Below are positions 33,505-41,198 of a DNA stretch of 64,000 bases, piece by piece. Numbering within the stretch: position 1 is the stretch's first letter; each line of letters starts with the position of its first letter. This DNA is from Clostridiales bacterium (lineage in GTDB: Bacteria; Bacillota; Clostridia; Oscillospirales; Oscillospiraceae). The notes beneath the pieces are model-generated. The model ran no database searches and was not told the origin of the DNA. It worked only from the letters and a program-made list of their open reading frames with translations. Both the position numbers and the translations under genes were made by a program. The stretch is from positions 1 to 64,000 of the forward strand of contig JALFVN010000058.1 of the NCBI GenBank assembly GCA_022787565.1, read 5' to 3'.

Positions 33505-34188
33505 TTACTTGTTCAGCTTGCAGAGCCGGTTTCTCTCCGCAAGGGCCGCGCTGGTTCGGCGGCAGAGAGTGAGAATATCCTCCTCGCTGCCGTCTACCAC
33601 GGCCTGCTGCAGCGTGTCGATGCAGGCAGAGAGCTCACTTTCCGCGTCGAACAGGGCCTCACAGCTGACCGGATCGCTGAAGCGCAGCTCCTCGGCCAGA
33701 CGGCTGACCGCGGCCGCGGCGGCTTCACTGTCGCACTGGGCGGCAAGGGTACTGAGCCGGGACTGGAGCATACGCATGGTGGAGACCTGCTTTTTGATCT
33801 GTACATCCTGCCGCTCTACTTCCTCGCGCACGCTGTCCGCCGCCACGAAACCGATCAGGGCCGCGCACAGCAGCAGCACATACAGCACCACCGGGATCCA
33901 CACCGGCATCCACTTGGCAAGGGCCATAAATACAAAACTCAGAACGATCTGAATGACCAGATAGACGAAGCTGATGCGCAGGATGGGAAAGCCGTAAAAC
34001 TTGGATTTGGCCTCGCCGCCCATGGCTTTAGGCATGGCGTAATACTGGACGGCGATGGCAAGGACGGCGAACAGGTAGGAAAGCCAGAAGCACCCGTTTT
34101 TCACAAACGGCACCACAAAGGCGATCGCGCTGAACGCGGCCAGCACCGCCGCCAGGGCAATGGTAAAACGCAGTTTGTTCTTACTCAT
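33505..34188 (-). CDS. membrane protein with C-terminal coiled coil
   Basis: A 227-residue protein I do not recognise. Four hydrophobic segments (about residues 8-28, 34-52, 70-92 and 95-117) are followed by a helical, Ala/Glu/Arg-rich cytosolic tail of about 105 residues (VREEVERQDVQIKKQV, then SRLSTLAAQCDSEAAAAAVSRLAEEL) likely to form coiled coils. It lies 3 bases after the SPFH gene and is the last gene of the TIR/SPFH operon, so a role as a membrane partner of the SPFH protein is reasonable but unproven. Confidence 0.7.
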   Translation of the reverse strand: MSKNKLRFTIALAAVLAAFSAIAFVVPFVKNGCFWLSYLFAVLAIAVQYYAMPKAMGGEAKSKFYGFPILRISFVYLVIQIVLSFVFMALAKWMPVWIPVVLYVLLLCAALIGFVAADSVREEVERQDVQIKKQVSTMRMLQSRLSTLAAQCDSEAAAAAVSRLAEELRFSDPVSCEALFDAESELSACIDTLQQAVVDGSEEDILTLCRRTSAALAERNRLCKLNK

Positions 34189-34191
34189 AAC

Positions 34192-36000
34192 TCAGCCTCT
34201 CTTTCTGCCGCAGTTGGGACAAAAATTCGTGGTAATACCTTTCCGGCCACAGTCCGGACAGTCCCAGCCCTTGGGCGGCTCCGGCTTTTTCTGGCCGCAG
34301 TTGGGGCAGAAATTGCTGGTGATGTTCTTCTGTCCGCAGCCGGGGCAATCCCAGCCCGCGGGGGTATCGGGCCTTTTGCTGCCGCAGTCCGGGCAGAAAT
34401 TGGAGCGGATGCCCTTTCGCCCGCAGACGCCGCAGTCCCAGCCGCTCTGGCCCTCCGGGGCCTGCGCCTGCAGCACCTGGTCGCCCATGCTCTGTCCCAT
34501 CCGGGCTGCCCCGCCGAACAGAGGGCCAATGGCGTCCCTGGTCATGCCGGCCACGCTGCCAACCGCGCCCAGCGTCATGCCCAGGCCGGCGATCTCGCCG
34601 ATGCCGCCCACAACGCTGCCCGCAAGGCCGCCGCCCTCGCCGCCGGGGATGCCGTTTTTCAAAGCCTCCATGCCCACCATGCGGCTGGTCTCCTGCTGAT
34701 AGGAATAGCCCTTCATCTTCATCTCCATGGCCTCGGCCTCGGCCTGCATCCGGTAGGCGTCCGCCTCGGCCTGCTTGCGGATGCGCAGGGTCTCCGCATC
34801 GCCCTGGGCGCCGATGATCTTCATGCGGGCGGCGGTCTCCGCCTCCACGGCCTTGCGCTCCGCCGCGGCGGTGGCCACGTTCTTCTCGATCTCCTCCTGC
34901 CGCACCCGCAGATACTGCTCGGAATACTGCTGCTTCAGCCTGCGGAAATTGGGGTCATCATCCGGGGTCACGACCCGGCTGACAAAGAATTCCGGCATCT
35001 CCAGGCCGTAATCCGCCAGATAGGCGTTGATCTTCTGCTTTAAGGCCAGAGACAGCTCCAGGAGCCGCTCGTCGATCTGCAGAATGTTGATGTTGTTCTC
35101 CCGGATCACCTGGGCCAGATAGCTTTTCACCTGGGTCATGACCATGGCCCGGAACATGCCCTTGCCGCTGCCGGCGCCCACAAGCTGCTCCTGGGTCATG
35201 CCGTTGGCGGTGCCCACCAGCTTCAGCAGCAGCTTCCGGGAATCAGCCACGCGGATATTGAACTCGCCGCTGGCCCCCAGCTCCACAACCATGCCCGTGG
35301 CCGGGTCGAACAGGCGCACCTTGCTGTCGGTGCCCCATTTGACCCCCATCTGGGTGGTCTTGTTGATGAAATAGACCTCCGAGTGGAAGGTGCCCTCCGT
35401 GTCCGTGGGCAGCTTATAGAGCTTTTCCAGCAGGGGGAGCTGCTGAGTCTCCAGGGTGTAGCGGCCCGCGCCGAACAGGTCAAGGGCCTGGCCGTCCTGG
35501 AAAAAGATGGCGTCCTGGCTCTCGTGGACGATGAGCTGAGAGCCGAAGTTAAAGTCCTCAATGGGGTGCTTCCAGACCAGGGTCTCGTTGTCCCCCTCGT
35601 ACTTGATGATGCTGGCAAGGCCGTCCTTTTTGATCTTCTCCTGGGTCAGCCGCTCCTGAATGTCGTTTACACAGTCGCACACCGGGCAGACATAGCTTTT
35701 GGCGGACTTGGCGGTGCGCAGCCGCACGCCGCACTGGGCGCAGGAGAATTCCTCCACCATGCTCTTGTCCGCAAGGGTGTTGATGGGCTCATGGCAGACG
35801 GGGCATTTGGCGTTTTCCCCTTCGGCCTGGTCGAACACCACCATGTTGCCGCAGTGGGCGCACTCCCGGCCTATCAGCCGGTCCGTGCGCACGTTGATGG
35901 TATAGCCGCAGGCGCAGTCGATCTTCTTTCTGGCAAAGAAGCCGGTCTTTGCCTCCGCGTATTTCCCGCAGTTGGGACATTGAATCACAAATTTGGCCAT
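34192..36000 (-). CDS. SPFH-domain protein with zinc ribbons at both ends
   Basis: A 602-residue protein. Residues 1-130 carry zinc-ribbon-type CxxC pairs (CPNCGKY, CACGY, CAHCGN, CPVCHE, CAQCGV, CPVCDC). Residues about 140-420 form the SPFH/band-7 domain and its helical extension, seen in YdjI/virion-core-like proteins (VVTPDDDPNFRRLKQQYSEQYLRVRQEEIEKN). A Gly-rich linker at about 455-515 follows. Three tandem C-terminal zinc ribbons of 25 residues each begin GWDC and end FCPxCG. SPFH proteins scaffold membrane microdomains. ATG at 36000 follows GGGAGG; TTG at 36018 is unlikely. It sits 60 bases after the TIR gene. Confidence 0.9.
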   Translation of the reverse strand: MAKFVIQCPNCGKYAEAKTGFFARKKIDCACGYTINVRTDRLIGRECAHCGNMVVFDQAEGENAKCPVCHEPINTLADKSMVEEFSCAQCGVRLRTAKSAKSYVCPVCDCVNDIQERLTQEKIKKDGLASIIKYEGDNETLVWKHPIEDFNFGSQLIVHESQDAIFFQDGQALDLFGAGRYTLETQQLPLLEKLYKLPTDTEGTFHSEVYFINKTTQMGVKWGTDSKVRLFDPATGMVVELGASGEFNIRVADSRKLLLKLVGTANGMTQEQLVGAGSGKGMFRAMVMTQVKSYLAQVIRENNINILQIDERLLELSLALKQKINAYLADYGLEMPEFFVSRVVTPDDDPNFRRLKQQYSEQYLRVRQEEIEKNVATAAAERKAVEAETAARMKIIGAQGDAETLRIRKQAEADAYRMQAEAEAMEMKMKGYSYQQETSRMVGMEALKNGIPGGEGGGLAGSVVGGIGEIAGLGMTLGAVGSVAGMTRDAIGPLFGGAARMGQSMGDQVLQAQAPEGQSGWDCGVCGRKGIRSNFCPDCGSKRPDTPAGWDCPGCGQKNITSNFCPNCGQKKPEPPKGWDCPDCGRKGITTNFCPNCGRKRG

Positions 36001-36060
36001 AATTGGCACCCCTCCCAAATGATACTCCTTGCTTTTGTCTTTCCTTTTCGCGCCGCGCGT

Positions 36061-37740
36061 TCAGGGCAGCTTGATATCGCGCCAGTCGGATACCTCACAC
36101 TGGCCAAAACGGTTATCGCCCACAGCCACCACCGTGCCGTCGGACTTCAGACCTACCGTGTGATAATCTCCTGCGCTGACCGCCACAACACCCCGCCAGT
36201 CGGATACGTCGCACTGGCCGGACCCGTTATCGCCCACAGCCACCACTGTACCGTCCGATTTCAAACCAACAATGTGTTTTTCGCCAGCACATATTGCTAC
36301 AATTCCATACCAGTACATCACATCATCTGCATATTCATCATAACCACATACAACGACAGTTCCATCTGACCTTAACCCGACGACAAAATCATCGGCTACA
36401 CTGATTGCTGCAATATCATACCATTTTGTCGCATCGAAAAATTTCCATTTATCTGTGATTTCAATGGTTCCATCAGCTTTCAGACCCACAGTATAACCGT
36501 CACCCGCTCCGATGGCCACAATATTACGCCAGTCATCTACATCGCACTGGCCTTCTTCATTTCTGCCTGTTGCCACCACTGTGCCGTCAGATTTTAGACC
36601 TACTGTATGAGCTAAGCCTGTACTGATTGCCTCAATGTCTCTCCAATCAGATACATCACATTGTCCTACAGCGCTTATTCCTGCTGCTACCACCGTACCG
36701 TCAGACTTTAGGCCTACCGTGTGACTACCACTTGTGCTGACTGCCACAATATTACGCCAGCCTGTCACCTGTTTATCAATTCCCCCTGTGTCATTTGTTA
36801 CTACTGTGCCGTCCGACTTAAGTACCATCGTGCAATAATCTCCGGTACTGATAGTGGTGCTCTCTCCGGAGAAAACAAGCGTGCTTTCTTCCCCACGATC
36901 TTCCGCATCCGTCATAACCGCCGGCAATTTATTCATGAGGAAATCAGGAACTGAAATGCCGCGCCAGTGGGATACATTGCGTTGTTCCTCTTCATTGTTG
37001 CCTACGGCTACCACGGTGCCGTCTGATTTCAGACCTACCGTGTGATTCCCACCTGCGCTAATCGATACGATTTCGCTCCAAGCAGACACATTGCTCAGCC
37101 CATATTCGTCGTTCCCCACAGTCACTACTGTACCATCCGATTTCAAGCCCACGGTGTGAGCTTCACCTGCACTGACTGCCACAATATTGCTCCAACCAGA
37201 TACATCGCACTGGCCAGCCTCGTTATAGCCCACAGCCACCACTGTGCCGTTCGATTTTAGACCTACCGTAAATCCCGCTCCTGCGCTGATTGCCACAACA
37301 TCGTTCCACCCGGATACGTCGCACTGGCCATACTCGTTATTGCCCACAGCTACCACCGTACCGTCGGGTTTCAGCCCAACTGTATGACTTCGGTAAGTGC
37401 TAATGGCTATAATGTCATTCCAGTCAGATACATTACACTGACCATAATCATTACTTCCCGTTGCCACCACTGTGCCGTCCGACTTAAGCCCTACTGTAAT
37501 CTCATTTCCTGCACTGATCGCCACAATGTCGCTCCAGTCGGATACATACCCCTTTCCTGCTGTCACCACCGTACCATTGGATTTCAGTCCAACCGTATAT
37601 TGGCTGGAAGCACTGACCGCTACAATGTCAGACCAACTGGACACATTGCATTCTCCGGTCCAGTTAGCTCCCACAGCAACCACTGTTCCATTGGCTTTCA
37701 ACCCCACAGTATGATAGGAACCTGCACTGATCGTTGACCA
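36061..37740 (-). repeat. fourteen tandem RCC1-like coding repeats
   Basis: DNA repeats of about 100-126 bp within the TIR gene encode the unit HTVGLKSDGTVVAVG-N-GQCDVSDWRDIVAISAG. Units at both ends and several in the middle are nearly identical at the DNA level, so copy number may change by recombination. Units 2, 8, 11 and 12 are the most divergent. Confidence 0.85.
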
Positions 37741-40017
37741 AATCCCAGAATTTTTCCAGCTTTCAAGGCACTTTTCCTGGGCATTCTTGTAGTTCCCGGC
37801 CTTGGAATAGGCCAAAGCAGCCTCTGCATAATTTCCGGCGGTGGAGAGTTTCTCTGCTCTTTCATAGGAAAATATTTCCTGCTCTTCAATGTGTTTTTCC
37901 TGCGCTTCATCACATTTTTCCTGTGCATCCTTATAGCTTCCGGCCTCGGCATAGGCTAAAGCTGCATCTTCATAATTTCCTAAAGCAAAGAGTTCTTCGG
38001 CCTTTTTATAATGATTAGCCGGAAGTACGATTCCGGTGATTATAAGAAACGCTGTAACAACAGAAATTGCTGCAATAAGAATAATCAAAAACACTTTCGT
38101 ATTTCGTGCGCGTTTGATCTTCTCCTGTTTTTCAAGAAATTTATTTGCCGACGCACGGCAGCACTCTCTTTTTTCCGCCGAATCCAGATAGCCGTCCAGG
38201 ACGTCAAAGGCCCTGGCCGCGTTGTTGAAATCGATGGCGCTGACCGCCGCCTCCTGCAGTTCACAGGCCTTTTGATAGTCCCTGGCCAGGTCAAACTCAT
38301 GGGCTTTTTCTCTGCATACGGTCTTTCGCGTGTTGGCGTCTTTATAAAACGTCAGAGGACTGAATGCCTTTTCCGCGTTTTCAAACTCCTCCTGGGTGAC
38401 AGCGGCGGCCTGAAGGGCACATGCCTCCTGATACTTTCTCTCGCACGCCGCCTGCTCTGCCAGTGCTTCCTCGTTCCGCTTTTTTACCTGCTCCTCCGCC
38501 TCATCCAGAAAGGCGGCGTATTCTTCCTTCACCCGGTCAATTGCTTCGTTATCCCGCCGCTCTGCCTCGGATATCCGGCTTTCCAAAGTGCTCAGCAGCT
38601 CCCGCTTCAGCTTTTTGACCCGTTCCGCCGAAGGGCCGGAAGCAAATCTCTCTGCCCGGACAAAATCGTTTTCGCGGGAGAGGTACGTCTCCTCCGCTTT
38701 CAGCTGCTCCCGGAACTGGGAGAGGGTGCTGAAATAGCATCGGTCGAACTGGAATTTTTCTTTGATCTCGTCTTGAGAAAGGAAGGAATTCACCGCGTAT
38801 TTTTTTGCGGCGGCATCGATCCGCGCCGTGTCCTCCGGGCAGGCGGCAGTTTTCTCCCCATTCTTTACCAGCGGATACTGCGCCAGCCGCTTTTCCACAA
38901 ATGCCTTGTCGTCCGCGCACTGGTTCTTTGCCAGAAGCTGGCCCAGATAGGCATCGGCGCAGCGGGCGTCCATGTCCAGCGCCCGGTTAAAATACTCCGC
39001 AGCCTCCCGCCACTTGCCGTCCTCCAGGGCCATATTGCCCCGGTCGATCATGGCGCGCACATTGGGGCCGCCGGAGACCGGCTGGGAGACGATGACCGGC
39101 TCCGCCTGCTTCTCCTCTTTCCTGCCGCCCAAAATCTTCTCCACGCCCCGGAGCAGATCCTGCATGGCGCCCACCTTGCCCATGTCCTGAGCGGAGAGCT
39201 TGGCAAACTCCCGCGGCATGTCGTAGGCGTCAATATTCTTGTAACAGGGGATCAGGGTCTTTTTCTGCCCGGAGGCGATCAGCGCCAGAAAGCGGCTCCA
39301 CTCGTTTTTCACCCAGACCGCGTTAAAATGCTCGTAGTCCGTGCCCACCGCCAGCATGAGCTTGGCGCTGTTCAGGGCCGCGAATATGTATGGCTCGTAT
39401 TCCACGCCCAGCTTGTCCTCCAGGCTGATGCGGGAGAAGAACACCCGGTAGCCCTTTTCCGTCAGGGCCGTGTAGATATCCTGGGCGATGACGCTGTCCA
39501 GCGTCCGCTCGCCCTTGTCGTCGGTTTCCTTATAGCAGATAAAGACGTCGTAAGGCTCCTCGCGGGAGGACACCTGAATGATGCCCTTGCGCAGCTCCTC
39601 GATGGCTTTGGCCTCCGCCCGGTACACGCTGCGGGCCACGGCGTCCGCGTTCTCGCAGGCCTGCTCAAAGTTCTCGTCGTCCAGCACGCTTTCAAAGGAG
39701 GAGCGGTGGCAGGTGGGGATCTTTTTGCCCGTGGCCGGGTCGTCCACATACTCGATGCCGTATTTGCACAGCACCAGCCCCCAGTAGGCCTCGGCCTCCT
39801 CCGGAAAGTCCGCCACAATGCTCTCGAACACACCGGCCGCCTTGTCAAACTCACAGCCGCGCAGCAGCCGCCCGGCCCTGCCGAACAGGGTCAGCTTCTT
39901 TTCGTTGTCCGCCGTGGGGATGGTCTGCCGGCTGCCGCAGTATTCGCACTCCGCAACCGTCAGCCCCTCTTTGATCTCCAAGTCCCCGCCGCACATCTTG
40001 CATTTTATAACTGCCAT
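36061..40017 (-). CDS. TIR-transmembrane-RCC1 repeat protein
   Basis: A 1318-residue protein. In order: a zinc ribbon (C6, C9, C24, C27); a TPR-like helical part; a TIR domain at about 155-265 (YDVFICYKET, TEKGYRVFFSRISLEDKLG, SAKLMLAVGTDYEHFNAVWVKNEW, with Glu239 at the usual catalytic-Glu position of TIR NADases); helical repeats and coiled coil; one membrane helix at about 642-666 preceded by KIKRARNTK, which predicts an inside N-terminus; two short TPR/SEL1-like repeats; then fourteen RCC1-like repeats with the core TVGLKSDGTVVAVG. A 35-residue insert separates repeats 7 and 8, giving two groups of seven. ATG at 40017 is preferred over GTG at 40032. It overlaps the RHH gene by 13 bases. 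Confidence 0.9.
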   Translation of the reverse strand: MAVIKCKMCGGDLEIKEGLTVAECEYCGSRQTIPTADNEKKLTLFGRAGRLLRGCEFDKAAGVFESIVADFPEEAEAYWGLVLCKYGIEYVDDPATGKKIPTCHRSSFESVLDDENFEQACENADAVARSVYRAEAKAIEELRKGIIQVSSREEPYDVFICYKETDDKGERTLDSVIAQDIYTALTEKGYRVFFSRISLEDKLGVEYEPYIFAALNSAKLMLAVGTDYEHFNAVWVKNEWSRFLALIASGQKKTLIPCYKNIDAYDMPREFAKLSAQDMGKVGAMQDLLRGVEKILGGRKEEKQAEPVIVSQPVSGGPNVRAMIDRGNMALEDGKWREAAEYFNRALDMDARCADAYLGQLLAKNQCADDKAFVEKRLAQYPLVKNGEKTAACPEDTARIDAAAKKYAVNSFLSQDEIKEKFQFDRCYFSTLSQFREQLKAEETYLSRENDFVRAERFASGPSAERVKKLKRELLSTLESRISEAERRDNEAIDRVKEEYAAFLDEAEEQVKKRNEEALAEQAACERKYQEACALQAAAVTQEEFENAEKAFSPLTFYKDANTRKTVCREKAHEFDLARDYQKACELQEAAVSAIDFNNAARAFDVLDGYLDSAEKRECCRASANKFLEKQEKIKRARNTKVFLIILIAAISVVTAFLIITGIVLPANHYKKAEELFALGNYEDAALAYAEAGSYKDAQEKCDEAQEKHIEEQEIFSYERAEKLSTAGNYAEAALAYSKAGNYKNAQEKCLESWKNSGIWSTISAGSYHTVGLKANGTVVAVGANWTGECNVSSWSDIVAVSASSQYTVGLKSNGTVVTAGKGYVSDWSDIVAISAGNEITVGLKSDGTVVATGSNDYGQCNVSDWNDIIAISTYRSHTVGLKPDGTVVAVGNNEYGQCDVSGWNDVVAISAGAGFTVGLKSNGTVVAVGYNEAGQCDVSGWSNIVAVSAGEAHTVGLKSDGTVVTVGNDEYGLSNVSAWSEIVSISAGGNHTVGLKSDGTVVAVGNNEEEQRNVSHWRGISVPDFLMNKLPAVMTDAEDRGEESTLVFSGESTTISTGDYCTMVLKSDGTVVTNDTGGIDKQVTGWRNIVAVSTSGSHTVGLKSDGTVVAAGISAVGQCDVSDWRDIEAISTGLAHTVGLKSDGTVVATGRNEEGQCDVDDWRNIVAIGAGDGYTVGLKADGTIEITDKWKFFDATKWYDIAAISVADDFVVGLRSDGTVVVCGYDEYADDVMYWYGIVAICAGEKHIVGLKSDGTVVAVGDNGSGQCDVSDWRGVVAVSAGDYHTVGLKSDGTVVAVGDNRFGQCEVSDWRDIKLP

Positions 40018-40238
40018 ATCTTCTCTCTCCACTCCCCTGTATTGTTACCGGTCTTTCGGATCTCCATGTTGTCCAGAGCAAACTCCATGCTCAGCAGCAT
40101 AATCTCGTTGCGGGTCCGCCCTGTCTCCTCCGCCACGGCGTCAATATCCCGCAGCATGTCCTTCGGCAGACGCATGGAGATCACGGAGGATTCTCCGCTG
40201 TATTTTTTCGGCGTAATCTGTAATTTCGGTTTTTCCAT
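40005..40238 (-). CDS. ribbon-helix-helix (CopG/Arc-like) regulator
   Basis: A 77-residue small basic protein. SSVISMRLPKDMLRDIDAVAEETGRTRNEIMLLSMEFALDNME follows the beta strand, helix, turn, helix pattern of CopG/Arc proteins, which bind DNA as dimers. ATG at 40238 has GGGAG 9 bases upstream; ATG at 40244 leaves only 3. It is first in the operon and overlaps the TIR gene by 13 bases, so the two are coupled. A dyad around its own -10 suggests self-repression. RHH proteins are often antitoxins, but no toxin partner of the known small types is adjacent. Confidence 0.82.
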   Translation of the reverse strand: MEKPKLQITPKKYSGESSVISMRLPKDMLRDIDAVAEETGRTRNEIMLLSMEFALDNMEIRKTGNNTGEWREKIWQL

Positions 40239-40251
40239 TGGCATACACTCC

Positions 40252-40290
40252 CATTTGTGTTCATTGTACTACAAATGTATTTTGTGTCAA
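40252..40290 (-). promoter_or_regulatory. promoter and operator of the RHH/TIR/SPFH operon
   Basis: On the minus strand: TTGACA (40290-40285), a 16-bp spacer and TACAAT (40268-40263). The inverted arms CATTTGT (40252-40258) and ACAAATG (40271-40277) bracket the -10 box, a fitting place for the RHH dimer. Confidence 0.65.
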
Positions 40291-40423
40291 GAAAAAATTA
40301 ATAAAATCCCTCGTTAACGCGAAAAAAGCCGGTGTTCTCCGCCGCGTTTCATTCTGTTTTGCCGGACAGTTTTTTTGCATAGCCCGTCATTCCTGGGAAA
40401 TGCTATCGCCGAGGTGATTTTTT

Positions 40424-40870
40424 ATGTTCGGCGTGATCATGAGTATTCTGGCAGGGGCAGCCATGAGCTTTCAGGGGGTGATCAACACCCGGCTCAGCGA
40501 CAGGATCGGGCTGTATGAGTCCAACGTCTTTGTTCAGGGCACCGCCTTTTTGCTGGGGCTAATCGCCTGCTGGCTCCTGGGAAAGGGCAATTTTTCCGCT
40601 ATCCGGGAGGTCCATTGGGTCTACTGGACCGGGGGCGTGCTGGGCCTTGTCATCACCATTACGGTCATGCTCTCCATCGGGCAGCTGAGCCCCACCTACG
40701 CCATCTCCATCATCCTGATCTCCCAGCTGCTGGTGGCCGCCGCCATCGACGCCTTCGGGCTTCTGGGCAGCGAAAAGGTCCCCTTCGTCTGGAGCAAATG
40801 GCTGGGCCTTGCGCTGATGGTCGCGGGGGTGCTGGTATTCAAATGGGAAGGGGCAAAGGGAATGGGCTGA
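40424..40870 (+). CDS. DMT-superfamily membrane protein, YdcZ/DUF606 type
   Basis: A 148-residue protein with about five hydrophobic segments. GVIMSILAGAAMSFQGVINTRLSDRIGL is the usual N-terminus of DUF606/YdcZ proteins, small half-size members of the drug/metabolite transporter superfamily, and the GPTYAISIILISQLLVAAAIDAFGLLG-type segment follows (here with LSPTYA). It probably works as a dimer; the substrate is unknown. The site GAGGTGA precedes the ATG. Monocistronic. Confidence 0.85.
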   Translation: MFGVIMSILAGAAMSFQGVINTRLSDRIGLYESNVFVQGTAFLLGLIACWLLGKGNFSAIREVHWVYWTGGVLGLVITITVMLSIGQLSPTYAISIILISQLLVAAAIDAFGLLGSEKVPFVWSKWLGLALMVAGVLVFKWEGAKGMG

Positions 40871-40916
40871 TTGATCGCCCGGTACCGCTTTCCCCGTCGA
40901 AAAATTGCGTATCGTA

Positions 40917-40945
40917 TTGACGGCGGGGCAAAAATATGGTAACAT
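40917..40945 (+). promoter_or_regulatory. promoter of the SCIFF operon
   Basis: TTGACG (40917-40922), a 17-bp spacer and TAACAT (40940-40945), 32 bases before the precursor start. Confidence 0.6.
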
Positions 40946-40976
40946 CTCAGGGTAAAAACGAACGGAGGTCTTTCCT

Positions 40977-41129
40977 ATGGAACATATCAAGACGATCAAA
41001 ACCCGCAATCTCTGCGAGAGCGCCAAGAACGGCGGCTGCGGTGAGTGCCAGACTTCCTGCCAGTCCGCTTGCAAGACCAGCTGCGGCATTGCCAACCAGC
41101 AGTGCGAGAACAGCAAGGACCGCAAGTAA
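40977..41129 (+). CDS. scfA: SCIFF ranthipeptide precursor
   Basis: A 50-residue peptide (MEHIKTIKTRNLCESAKNGG, then CGECQTSCQSACKTSC, then GIANQQCENSKDRK). It has the six clustered Cys of the 'six cysteines in forty-five' family (C21, C24, C28, C32, C36, C43) plus an extra Cys at 13. The maturase forms thioether links between Cys and neighbouring residues. GGAGG precedes the ATG by 7 bases. It lies 69 bases upstream of the maturase, separated by a hairpin. SCIFF peptides are widespread in Clostridia and have been linked to population-level signalling. Confidence 0.95.
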   Translation: MEHIKTIKTRNLCESAKNGGCGECQTSCQSACKTSCGIANQQCENSKDRK

Positions 41130-41142
41130 TTGCAGGTTTATA

Positions 41143-41175
41143 AAATGCCGCCTTCCGGAAAGGCGGCATTTTTAC
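41143..41175 (+). terminator. attenuating terminator between SCIFF precursor and maturase
   Basis: AAATGCCGCCTT pairs perfectly over 12 bp with 41160-41171 and is followed by Ts. It should make precursor mRNA more abundant than maturase mRNA. Confidence 0.8.
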
Positions 41176-41198
41176 TATGAGATCAAGGAGACATAAAG

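Noticed and set aside
33487..35043. 518-codon plus-strand ORF opposite the SPFH gene
   Set aside because: Ala/Leu/His-rich antisense frame; the SPFH and membrane genes explain the region.
36061..37740. Possible CRISPR-like or satellite repeat
   Set aside because: The repeats are in frame, code for RCC1-like blades and diverge at third positions.
40005..40238. Classical toxin-antitoxin pair with the RHH protein as antitoxin
   Set aside because: No small RelE/MazF-like toxin is adjacent; the overlapping partner is the 1318-residue TIR protein, so it is described as an operon regulator instead.
38011..40317. 768-codon plus-strand ORF antisense to the TIR gene
   Set aside because: It is a shadow of the minus-strand gene: low-complexity translation without family motifs, and the minus strand has clear domains.
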